Notes under the pieces: generated by a model | The model's database searches: none | Seen by the model: only the letters and a program-made list of their open reading frames with translations | Told to the model about the DNA's origin: nothing | Source of the DNA: Rhynchonema sp. JSB1_4 | Lineage: Eukaryota; Nematoda; Chromadorea; Monhysterida; Xyalidae | Reading direction: 5' to 3' | NCBI GenBank assembly: GCA_030248065.1 | Contig: JASAMV010000893.1 | Coordinates: 28,335-92,334, forward strand | Length of the DNA stretch: 64,000 bases | In this document: in pieces, positions 1 to 11,400 of the stretch | Position numbering within the stretch: position 1 is the stretch's first letter | Layout: each line of letters begins with the position of its first letter | Made by a program: the position numbers and the translations under genes

Positions 1-1459
1 CATGGTGTTAGTTGAGTGCTTGAATGAAACCAGTCAACCACTGAACCACTAGTCCAAGCTATAACCAAGTTATAATAAAAAATAACATCCAATAAACGTA
101 CAACTTTAGTGCTTCGCGTCCATCGCTAAACTCTTTCAAAAATTTGAGCGCATTCTTGGGTCCAATTCCAGGTACACCTCTCTTCTGGTTGTAATCGCAG
201 CCACAGAGAATAGCGAACGCAATTAGTTTGTGACGATCTGCGACGAAAAGATAAACTTTAGGTGGTTTATTTTCTCATACTGACGCGAATGAAAACCGTT
301 ATTTTCGGTCACTGTATAAATAAGGTTCATCGGACTAGACTAGGATGAAATGTCGTTAGTCAAAAATATCCCTAGTTCGACAGGTTCACCATATGGTGTC
401 ACACTCGGGCATTCCGTACTTCAAAAACAACGGCAAAGACATTCACACGAACCAACCAAGTGCGAGTTTCGTTTCAACGCTCTCCATCGTATAGCAGTCC
501 ACCGTCAACCCTTTGCTCGTTTCACTGTCCTGTCGTTCAAGCCCGGCTTTCGACGTTCCCTGACCGACCAAGGTGAAATGTCTGAGAACCACCTTCGCAC
601 CATACAGTAGTGCATCATTATCGGACGTGATCACCGCATCGGCAAGCTGAAGAGCTGTTTATTTCTTTCTATCAAATTGCCTTTCACACACCCTTGGAAG
701 CGTATGTTGAATGCATATTCCAAAAGTCTAAAGTTTTCAGAATAAGGAAGCCAGGCTCCAATTGTGTCACTACAAAAAGAGCAGTTGCGATCGAACAGAT
801 GCGTCGCATACGACAAATTAAAGTTGTGCGCCGGCTTTCAGACATCAGCTATCAACTTACTCCTTGAGCATTCAATTGAGCACAAGTCGCCTCGGCTTCG
901 TATTGACTCTGAATGAACGGCAGACCGAGCGCCTCGACCAGTTTGCGACACTAAAACGTAGAAAGAACGAATTAGGACCATTTTATGTGGTGGAGACGAC
1001 GTGACCTGCTTGATCTTGGCGGCAAACTGTGTGCGTGTGACTGTTCGTTGAGCATCGGCTGACGTCGACGGCGCACCCAAACGATCACGTACGGTCTGCG
1101 TCTTCAACTGAGTGGCTCTGGTCGCGTCGGCAACCACAATCGGCAGAATGTTGCGTCGCAGCAGACCCAACAGACGGAAGAGCAGATTTCTGCAAGAAAA
1201 ACACAAATTACAAGTCCTGAGCTGTTGAACTTTATTGTTTGTGGATGTTGTGGTCCTGCCCTGCTCAACTGTCAGGCCACCGGCCACGCGGAAAAAACGC
1301 GTCAGCCAACCTGAGGTAGCTGTAATCGAAGTCAGCGGCCGTTTGCGACTCACAAATCCAGACACCGAGATCCACCGCCACCCGCTGTCCGATGTAATCG
1401 TCCAGCGATCGACGTTGTCGAACTGGTTCTAGCACCGGCCACAAATCGATCACACCCAT
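1..1459 (-). CDS. GEN1: GEN1-like Holliday junction resolvase (5' part)
   Basis: Structure-specific nuclease of the XPG/FEN1 (Rad2) superfamily that cuts Holliday junctions in nuclear recombination repair. Exons read on the minus strand: 1459-1311, 1189-1006, 950-861, 646-457, 237-102 and 48-1 (the last by weaker evidence); all join in frame and the gene runs off the window's left edge. The start at 1459 gives MGVIDLWPVLEPV, the typical N-terminus whose Gly2 becomes the active-site N-terminus in this superfamily. Acidic active-site blocks follow: VDLGVWICE, EAEATCAQL and TSDNDALLYG, then VDCYTM and the helix-hairpin-helix GVPGIGPKNAL after CDYN. FEN1, EXO1 and XPG share the fold, but the MGV-DLW start and VDCYTM block favour GEN1. 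The chromodomain and C-terminal tail are outside the window. Confidence 0.93.
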
Positions 1460-3004
1460 CACACGCACTCAAACCAGACTGATTGATTGGAATGTTGGGG
1501 ACCAAATGAAGTGCAACAACAATAATAAGTTCGCGGTCACGATGGGCGCAGTACCCGTGCTCAGATAGCACATGATGGCATCAAAACGACAACGCTCTGA
1601 TTGAATGCGAATTTATTGACGAAAGACACACGAACGTCGGGTCCTAACAACGGCTAAAGCTGTTCAACATGCGCTTATTATAACACTATGACACATTTGA
1701 TTGATTTTGATCACAAAGCAGTACAATTGAATTCTCAAAAACAACCGCAGTGTACAGTGTACACCAATTACAAGTCAATGAATCACGAGCTGCGAATAAT
1801 CGGTGATTTGAAGCGTCGTTTCAGCGCTGCACTTACGCCAAACTGTGGTGTGCTGCTGGTGGATGGGGCAGGACTGCGTGAATTCAGACAACCTGTGATA
1901 AAACATGTACTGATCGCGTTGATAAGAAACATTACAACTGGTTTAGCCCCCTCAGAATTATGTATCTGTTAAATGAAAGTCGAAAGTTGAAAGTCGAATT
2001 GACGATGATGAGAAACAAGTTAGCCATGCGAACCAACTTTCAGATGTCGCATGAACGAATGGTCGTCGAGTGCGTCGCTGTGCGGGTGCACTGGTCAACG
2101 GTGTGTGAAATGCATCGTCCTGACCACCAGTGCGCGCTGATGTTTCACTCTGACCGGATGGTGGTGGCGTGGCAGCGGCGCGTTGTTGAAATCGTAGCGT
2201 TGCTTCACGCAGAAAGCCAGCCGAATTCTGCTGCAAATCGGAATAGTGCTCATGGAAAGTAGTTTTGTCGTGACTGTACTTATATTCCGCAATTCTTCAA
2301 AAAGCCTTCCAGTTGTGTGGCCCCTCATATTCCCTCTCACTTCGTGTGCAATTGTGTTCTTGTGACCACACGCAACTTTCAGTCGGTCTAGTCTAGCTAA
2401 TCCCGCATTTGTTCGCGTGCGGCTTGAGTGAGACCGCGCAGCTGCCAATACGCAACAGCGTACCTATGCATGCTTGTTTTTGCAGTATTCAATTAATGGC
2501 GTTAGTTTAAAATGCAATTGTTTTTGCACACGTATACGCTACGGAACACGAGATAATCCACGATCCGGCAAGACCATGCCTCACAGTTACCTTCATAGGA
2601 CACTAGTCTTTGTCTAATAAGGTATGCATGCGCTTTTTGATCAATAAGGAAAGAAAAGATGTCACACGGTTCCACTACTTGACTTTTCTGAATCTAGTCA
2701 CTCTTTGTACATGACTAGGAGCCATCTAACGTGCGAGGTGCTCACACAATTGAGCTGTGATCACATGCAAAAAGTCGCAAGCCCCAGCCAAAGAGGAGAG
2801 CAGCCATACGTCTGTCCTGTCGTTGGTCTAATATACATTAGTGAAGCATCAATGAGTCGGTAAGAACTCACACGCACGTTCAAGTATGTATAACCAACCA
2901 ACAGTAGCAGCCGAAGTGTAATTACCAGCGACCACGCGCTTGCGATCAAAAATGCAACGATTCTAATACGACCGTGGCCTAATCTCTAATCTCCAATAGC
3001 AGAA
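1460..3004. other. Intergenic, no gene seen
   Basis: Lies between the divergent starts of GEN1 and the membrane-protein gene and probably holds both promoters. Open frames here are short and show no recognisable family; no clear repeat was seen. Confidence 0.5.
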
Positions 3005-4527
3005 ATGATCATCGAAATCGTTAGTGCCACCAACGCACTGTTGATCGTCGCTGGCAGTTTACCATCGGTGCTCGCTTGTGAGCATGTCTTCTACACGTAT
3101 GTTCACCACGTTGGCACTATTTATCTGTATATCTGGATTTCAGGGTGGTTAAATAGAAAATAAATAAAAAATGTTATGGAAACAAGATGCTAACACAGAC
3201 GCCTACGCCTAGCCGCTAGTTTACATGAATGTACACTTCGAAGTCCGGAGGGGAATAAGTGTAAACTCTTTTAGAGTTTATAGAGACAGAACCCCCAAGT
3301 AGCAAAAACCATTTTTATCCAAGCAATTGGGCAATTGCACTCGGAAACAGGAGTGGGTGCATGGAGCGGGAGCACGCCATACACCACGCTGCCATTCGCC
3401 GCGTTGCCAAATCCAACACAACAATCGAACTGCAGCAACTACGCCTATTTCCCGGGCGTCTGCCTGCTGTGCGTGTCGGCCATTTTATTTCTGATCAATG
3501 GTTGCGTCAACCACACCAACCGTTCGTTTTCGTCGTTCGCGTCATTGTTGTGCTACGCGGCGGCCATGCTCGTTGTCACAGTTGCTGGCGCCTTGAGCGT
3601 CATGGGTAGGTGGATTGGGTGATCAATTATATTGAGTCTTCCGAACATTGAAATCAAGAATATCCGCCAATAAGACAATCCCATCGATACATCCCTGGTC
3701 CACCAAATGATTGGGCACTGCAGGTTTCATGTGCGAGCTGACAGCGGAGGTATCGCACCCACCACCCATGTGCTATCAGATTCGTCCGATTGAGTGCCAC
3801 GGTCCAGTGCGATTTCAGCTGATCAGCCCTGACGACGGGTCACAGGTGGACAAACCGGTGCTCGATGAGCAGTACATGAAACAGCACCCGTACACGCGCT
3901 CAAGTAAGATGAGACGTATCAAGTTTGAACGCAACGACTACGACAGCGGTCGGACGGCGGCAACACTTGTTTTGACCGGATTTTGCAGCTGAACGTTAGT
4001 TCAAAAACCAACACCGAAATTAGTACTGCAAGTCTGCGCAACATACGCCCCAAACAAGAACGATATACATATACGTGCGTTGTCGACGTCCAAACGTGGT
4101 CGTGGTCATAGGGCTTGCCTTCAACCTTCAGCCCTACGTTTCCATTTGTTGATATTACCTAGTAGTCGACCGAATGCAACTCAATTGACTTGACAGGACT
4201 GGTGACGGCGTCCCTACTGATCGTGCTATTGGGTTCGATCAGTCAATACTGCACATCGATCATTGGCTGTGTGATGACATGCGAGGGAATACATCAGTAC
4301 GAAAACGAGTACAACGACGATGATTTTGACGGTGAGCAAGTTCGTCGCTGAATTGATCTTTTCCACGTGCTGACAGAGAGAGAACCCCAGTCAATGTGGT
4401 GATCGATCGCAATCTAATCTCTGCTCACCAACGGCAACATCAACTTCTGACGGACGCAGATGCGCCATTCGCGAACGGAGGCGATGTTTGCCGCTTTTGT
4501 TATAGTCGAATTTGTGGCGCGCATTAA
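3005..4527 (+). CDS. Predicted four-pass membrane protein
   Basis: Family not recognised. Exons that join in frame: (about 3300)-3605, 3724-3903, 4197-4331 and 4391-4527. A hydrophobic ATG exon at 3005-3096 looks like the first exon, but its junction to the second is unresolved because the frames do not match with the obvious splice sites. Four hydrophobic segments are seen: residues 1-22 of the first exon, YFPGVCLLCVSAILFLING, SFASLLCYAAAMLVVTVAG, and LVTASLLIVLLGSIS. Between the third and fourth lies a hydrophilic loop of about 60 residues with three cysteines, and the C-terminus is a cytosolic-looking acidic then Cys/His-rich tail ending CRFCYSRICGAH. The topology resembles tetraspan proteins (claudin, MARVEL, tetraspanin type) but no diagnostic CCG or W-GLW-C-C motif is visible. 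The stop overlaps an AATAAA signal. Confidence 0.6.
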
Positions 4528-4892
4528 TAAAACTTGTTCCCATCCTCGCAATCAGCCGTTTTCAGGTCGGTTAAAAATAGTGCGTTAACTCAAACAAAAA
4601 CGGACCAAACAAAACCATGACAAAGTCCGTCTTAGGGTGATATTTTCGAAACGGTGTGAAGGTCAGTTGGGTGTAAAGGTCGGTGGAAAGCTCGGTCGAC
4701 AGCTCAGTGTGATAGACCTCGGTGTAACCTTGAAACATTCCACGTTAACAACAGGCAATGTTTCACGTTTACACTGAGCTACGCCGACCGAGCTTTCGAC
4801 CGAACTTTACGCCGACCTTTACGCCCAACTGACCTTTACACAGTTTCGAAAATTCCACCCTTAGTCCGCGAATGGCGCCTCCGCATCCGTCA
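4454..4892. repeat. Nested inverted repeat over a gene end
   Basis: Two pairs of inverted arms are nested. The outer pair, about 4454-4481 and 4866-4892, includes last-exon sequence (around GCGCCATTCGCG). The inner pair, about 4628-4712 and 4770-4863, is about 85% alike and starts near CTTAGGGTG. The inner pair looks like a foldback MITE; the outer pair means that coding sequence was copied in inverted orientation beyond it. Confidence 0.7.
4526..4531 (+). promoter_or_regulatory. Polyadenylation signal AATAAA
   Basis: AATAAA begins on the second base of the TAA stop codon of the four-pass protein gene, so the 3' UTR would be very short. Confidence 0.55.
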
Positions 4893-5335
4893 CCAGAAGA
4901 TACGGTTACCAACGGTGCCCACAGGATACAGCCCGCCTCGGCAATCGGAAGTGATGCGTCGTCTGCTACCCAAGCCGCCGAGCGCCACGGTAACGCCAAG
5001 CAACAACCGTCCCAAACCACAACGAGGCTGCAGTTGCACGAGTACGTTGGTCGAACGTCAAACACTGCTGCCGTCGCATCGACGTCGCTGCTGTAGTGCG
5101 TGCACCAACGGACTACGACACAGCAGCACAACCATCGTCACGAAAGCACTGCTGCCAGTGGCACCCCCAATGCCAAAGAGTAATGTCAAGCAGCAACAGG
5201 TGGCGGCAGGCACCAGTAGCAGCAGCAATTGTGTCTGGGAACGACGAAAAGTGACCGGTGGCAGAGACACGGCTCAATCAACGGGAGGCCGAAAACGCAC
5301 GCAGTTGAAAATGCTGATTGCCAACGAACAAGTGT
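4861..5335 (+). CDS. Doubtful proline/serine-rich ORF
   Basis: A frame of about 158 codons stays open to a TAG at 5333-5335 and is rich in Pro, Ser, Thr, Gln and basic residues with scattered cysteines. It starts beside the inverted copy of the upstream gene's last exon. It could be a former C-terminal exon cut off by the repeat insertion, or chance. No family was recognised. Confidence 0.2.
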
Positions 5336-5445
5336 AGTTGCGATCAGAAACGTGATATTCTGCCGACCCGGCTTGTGCTTGGTCTCGCTTTCGTCTCGTG
5401 TGCAATTTTAATTGTTTTTTTTCGGTTGGCCGAAGACTACTAGAA

Positions 5446-8400
5446 TCAAATGTTAAGTGACGCGACAGATGCGGACGCATGCGGATGTGTCCGAACCGGG
5501 TAATGCTCATTTTGCTGGGACAACTGTGTCCATCAGAAACCTAACTTTGCTTCATCAAAGAATACATGCAATTGTCGGTTAATTCATGAAGGAATGAATT
5601 GAGGTTAGGGTTTACAGAGCCTCCATAATTTGAACACCATGCGTTTTTAGATCTGGGTATTTCGCCCATCGCTTTCCGTACTTTTAATTTAGCACCAGCA
5701 AGCAAAGCACGACCCTGCTGCTAACCTGAAGCAAGTCGGCCAGCCGTTGAAACGGTTGCGCCAAATGTGACATCCTGGGTGCACTGGTTGCGTGCGTGTG
5801 CTCACCGAATACATACCATTGCATGGTGGCAGGTGGTGGCTTGATGCTGGGCACGAGGTTGACCAGTGCCACACAGCGACCGACACGGATACATGCGGGC
5901 GGATGGGTTGGCGTGTCACTCTGCAATTGGACATGTGGAACGAGGGCTGTCGGTTACAGGCCTTCCAGTAACTTTCGCTTTTAGTTCTCACCGAAGCTGA
6001 AAAAATCTATGCTCACTCAAGCGCTGGTTAGCAAGCTCCAAGTGTCGAAAATGGCAATAACGTATCTTTCATGGCTAAAATGGGGGCTAAAAGGTTGGCA
6101 TATACACCCCAAAATCCAAGGTTACAGGGTGTGTAGCTCGAGGTGGACAGCTAGCTCCACAACCATGGCAGCAAGGCCATTGCAAGAAATCACACAATCG
6201 AATCCAACAAACACAACTAACGTCTCGTTGATGACTCGACCAAAACCGAACGACAGCAAACGCGAATGACTCATCGCACAGATGGAACACGAAGCCGCTG
6301 CAATACGAAGGGGGTTGATGCCGATCAAAGAGCAAGCAAATGTCATGGGATATAATCAAGGGTTTATGTCAAGAATCTTAGTGAAGCGGGGGATGGGGTC
6401 GGTCTCGGTTTTCGGGTTTGACCAGATTTACGATTGAGCGGGCTACCGTTTTATAATTGTCAAAGATCCGACCACCGTAAAGGCTGTCCGTAGACCCCTA
6501 ATAAACAACTTCTAATCAAAGAGCTTACGTCACAGACCTACATTAGTGGCTAGAATGCGTCTAGATATGAGAGCGCATAAGCGAGAATGGCCATAAACGA
6601 GCAACATCTGAAAACATTCCAACGTGCCGTCTGTCACACAAAAACAAACCCGTTTGCCTGTCGCATCGATGTCACAACGCCGACCACGTCGACTTGCCCG
6701 TAAATGGGTGGGATGCGAAAGCAGACACTCAAAGCGGTCAAGCATCGTGGCACGTACACCTAAGAGAGTGAGTGTAAAAACATCAGGATGCAGACCTTTG
6801 GCGTTTTACTTTCTTAGTAAACCAAGTGGTTACTATTTGTTTTTTTATGCCTGTACTTTCAGGTTGCTTAAAGCTCAAACACAGGCCCAGGCGCACATGA
6901 CTAGATTAGTACTTTTTAGAGCAGACAAACTGTTGAGAAGTTGAAATACATCAATGACTCTAAGCCCTGTAATTGATCGCATTACGCACACATTTCATTC
7001 GCAGCAGGAAACGCAGTTTTAAATTGAACTTGTACTAAAATTAGGATACTTTCAATGTACAAAAATAAGCGGCAGATCAATTGCCTGATGTTCCAGACAC
7101 ACAAGATATAAAGCAATGACTCCCAACCAACCTGGTGCAATAAACTACGATCGATTTGTGCGTCATTGAGCATTGTGAATCGCGTGCGTTTGTTGGCCGT
7201 CAAATACAATTTTTCGGAGGTTGACCGCGCACCAATGGTCACATTCTCAACCAGAATACAATTACCCTCACGCATGAAGCTGTCGACGTCATCGCTCGGT
7301 GCATCATAGATCATCAACATACAAGCTGCAAGAATACAGCTGGAACCACAAATTTTTTCAACAAACTTTTCTTGGAACTCATGAACCGTGTATTGGCTGC
7401 AGTCATCACGTGGCTATCAGTTGCCGTGCTTTACGGAGTAAACAATTTTCCGGAACTGGTCGTTAAAGTACTTGCGCACTCCTACACGTGCATTATTTTA
7501 CTTCCAGGTGAAGATTATGAAAAATAAGTCTCTTTTTTTGAAACAAAACAGACTGTAAGTCAGACAAAGCGGCGCATCAGAATGTGCTGGCTGAATGACC
7601 AAACCTTTGTCAAACAGCAGATCAGCGTTGTGCAACGACGCGACTCGGACACGTATTTGTCGTGAGACCTGTCGTCGAGGCATTTCGTTTCGTTCCCGTT
7701 TCTCCCTCATCACTTTATCGAACTGCTCACGCACAAGCAGCTGACGATTGCAACGTTGTTGTTGTCGGTAATCGTCAAGTCTGTGGTGGATAGCAAATGA
7801 TCCCGTGAGTGAGGGAAGAGCGCAACGCAGGTCCCAGAAAGAAAACAACCATAATTATTTGAAAATAAAATTCCGCCCCACGCATCAGCTGTCCACAACA
7901 GAAGAATCGAGCCAACCTTCTCACTTGCGAGCAGCTCAATCGAGCCTGGAACATATCGGGATCGGTGGATGTACGCCATTGACGATAGAGTGCATCGATC
8001 GACGTCGAATCTTGCTCCTCGTCATTCGTTGTATCGGACTCTTGTTGACTGTCGCTGTCTGCAAAATAATGTCACCGAAATAATTCACAATCAAATCATA
8101 CAACAACAAACACGTTCACACAACCGCAGGCAGACACCAACGTAAGTGACTACAGGCCAACCGTTCGACTGTTGCACCATTTGATCGATAATGCGTTGTG
8201 CTGCCAGCTCGGCGTTCTGTTCGAATTCGGTGACGGCAGCCTGTTCCTCGAGCTCACCACGCACGCGCACACACCCATCGGGACATCGCTCAATGTACTG
8301 CAACACACACACGTTGATTGATGAAGCTAAGTCTGCTGTTGGTTAAGTGATGTGATATCGAACATTGCCAACCAACCTTGGGAGCATACGTGCGACAGAC

Positions 8401-11400
8401 GACCAATTTGAGTGCAGCAACGATGCCACCTTGATGATTCAGGGACGATAAGGGGAACATTGGGATGCGGTCAATGCGACGACAGACATAACCGAGTCGG
8501 GCATTCCAATGTGCACGACGCACGCTGTTGTAATCGATACTCAATTGGATATGCGATGGTAGCTGCAACACAATTGGGCTCTGGCATAAAACGTCCGTGT
8601 TGTTGTTTGGGGCTCTATCCTCTTTATAGATCGGTCATTTTCGGTCACAATATTTAGCGATAATAAGTATGAATTTTAAGGTACATTGAGTTTAACGGTA
8701 TACCGTACGAAAGTATTCACCACACACGATGAGACATAAATGCATCAGTAGCTAAAATGTCTTGTAAATCTTTATCAAATGACAGCAACCAAAATTGCGT
8801 TGCGACCAACATCTAACGGATGACACCCATCACCACCATCGCGTCCCAGCAATGTGCATCGCGCGACGAACAGTTTGGTGCCGATATGTAATCGATCAGC
8901 TCGATGCAGCAGACGACTGAGCGGTTGATCGAGCGCAGCACCGATTGAGTACCAACCATCGGATAGCTCCAGTTCGGCGCACTGAAAATGCGACACGTTT
9001 CAGTGAAAAAGTGTACTGCACTGCGATTCCGAGTGCTTTGGTCAAACTACTACCGCGTACATATAAATAGGGTTTTTGGCTCTTTTAACACAACATCCTG
9101 GAGCCCGTTCGTTAGCTACCTTGATCAGACAAGAAAGAACACAGCACACACCCACAATAATAAAATATGTATACACACCTGCTGCACAACATCGTGTTGC
9201 ACGATGGCAGGTCTACGAACTGCAGCCACAACGAGCACCATTGGTCGGGCACACACGTCGTCGCCCTCACTGACTTTGTGCAGCGCTGACCTGGAAAAGC
9301 AGTGTCGTTGGGAAATAAAAAATTTTCTTTATTAAAAAAAATCAACGCCTCCCAAAATTTCGGAAAATTTAAAATTCTCAACTGGTATGAGATTTTGGGT
9401 TTAAAAACGTTTTCTTGCACTTGAAACGTGCACAACATGACGTACTGTCCTCCACGCGACACCACAGGCCTTGTGCAATTCTAATGATTGTGGTCCGTCC
9501 CGTCCATCTGCGAAAAACAGACAAACAGCAAAACTGGTGTGTTACCTCTCGGCAGCATCAATTTCTCTGTCGTATCTATACTTCATCTGTTGCATCACTC
9601 GGCCAGGCGTCAGCTGCCTGCGAAACGATTTGGCAGGTGTGAAATCTTTGTTGGAGAGCGATTTGTTCAACAAGTTCGGTAACGCAAATGGCAGAACAAG
9701 GATCCAATAAGAACCAATCGTCACCAACTGTCTGGCAAAAAAGACGGGCATTTTGCATTCGAGTGATGCCAATTTCCACACAATCCATCTGTAGTGATTA
9801 TCAAACCAACGAGAACTGACCAAACGAGCGTCAACATGCGGCATTGAACAGAAACAACTGCAATTAAGTTAACACACGTTTTTTGCTTTTCTATGAAACA
9901 TCAGTGCACCAGGCACCAGATTCTGAACCAAAACGGTTATTTTCTGTAGCATATGGATAAATATTGGAGGTGCGAATCCTGCTTTATCTTAGAGGTGAGC
10001 GCCAACTTTGAGCAGCCACAGTTTTCGGCCGCCAGAAGCGAATAGGGTGAGAGCAATGCCGGAGGTCGAGCACCGACAAAGCAGAGGTATCGGGTATTTT
10101 GGGACAGGAACCCGACAGCCGACGCCCAACACTTGAGTTCAAAACACCAACTTGCGGAGAAGAATTTTGAGAGAAATTTTTTCGAACCAAATGTTCCACA
10201 AAAGTGCAGATTACGGCACTTTGATAACCATTTTGCTCTTTAAGTTTTCAATTCAGTAAAACGAGCCAAAAATTTGCATTGACGAGGCAAACAGCAAGTT
10301 TTGCCTATTTTTTGGTCCAAAAATATGATATCGGGTATTTTTTGGGTATTTTCAAAACTGTCGGGTTTCGGCTTTTTCCCCGTTGTCGGGTGCGGGCGTC
10401 AGGTACTTCCAGATGTTGGGCGTCGGGTACCCACAGATCTCTAACCGTAGAGCACACCAATTTCAATCCACAAGACACATCAAACCTCCAGCCAACCAAC
10501 CGATAAAGCATATCTCGCGTGACACTTGATCCCTCATCAGCATCATCAATCAATCTGAGTTCAGCACCATCACCCAATGGCACCGTTGAAACATCACCAC
10601 CATTCAGCACGCGGTCTTGAGCAAAATATTCGGACTTGAACTCGAAGTCGACAGCATTTGCGCTCGTCACACGTATGGTGGGTGAAAGCACGCCGTATTT
10701 CAGTAACTGCGCACGAATAATGTAAAAATTATCACAGTTACTGAAACAGCACGCTCTCATGTTCATGGCTCACTTGATTTTCCGAATATCGCTCGGGACA
10801 CGTCAGTCCGGTGTAATGGCTCATCGGAATAGCGTTGCCCGATAATCGAGTTCGTCTGATTGTTCCTGAACAACAAGTCTGCGAGTCTTGGACAGGCCAG
10901 CGGGCGGGAAGCATGACAGCCGGCCCAACAAAGAAACACCGCCCGCAATTTTGCCTCTCTGTTCTGTGCAGTCCTGCACCCGGCCCCAAACACAAATCAA
11001 CAGCCTCAAGTCGCCCAACCTGGTTGCCTGTCAACCATCGCGGCAGATCGCAACGACATCTTGCGTTCCAAGCAGACGCGAGGCTGCGACGTCGTGCGTT
11101 TGGCGGTGGACGATCTGTGTGACAGACGCATTTTGGGAAAAGCTAGTCCAGTTTCAAAATTGACTTCCATTTTTCTCAGGCTTAGGCTTGGGCTTGGGCT
11201 TAGGCCAAACCTTGAGCCAACCCGTGCTTTCTATCGCGAAATCGAAAATTCGCGTTTTCTCCACGTCAAGGCAACTGGACTAGCTTTTCCCAACATGCGC
11301 GACAGACGGAGACGACAACTGATTGAATGGAAATAATCACAAAACCTGAACAAGCAATAATGTGCTAGATTGTGTGTGTGATGTAATCGTTATGCCGAAC

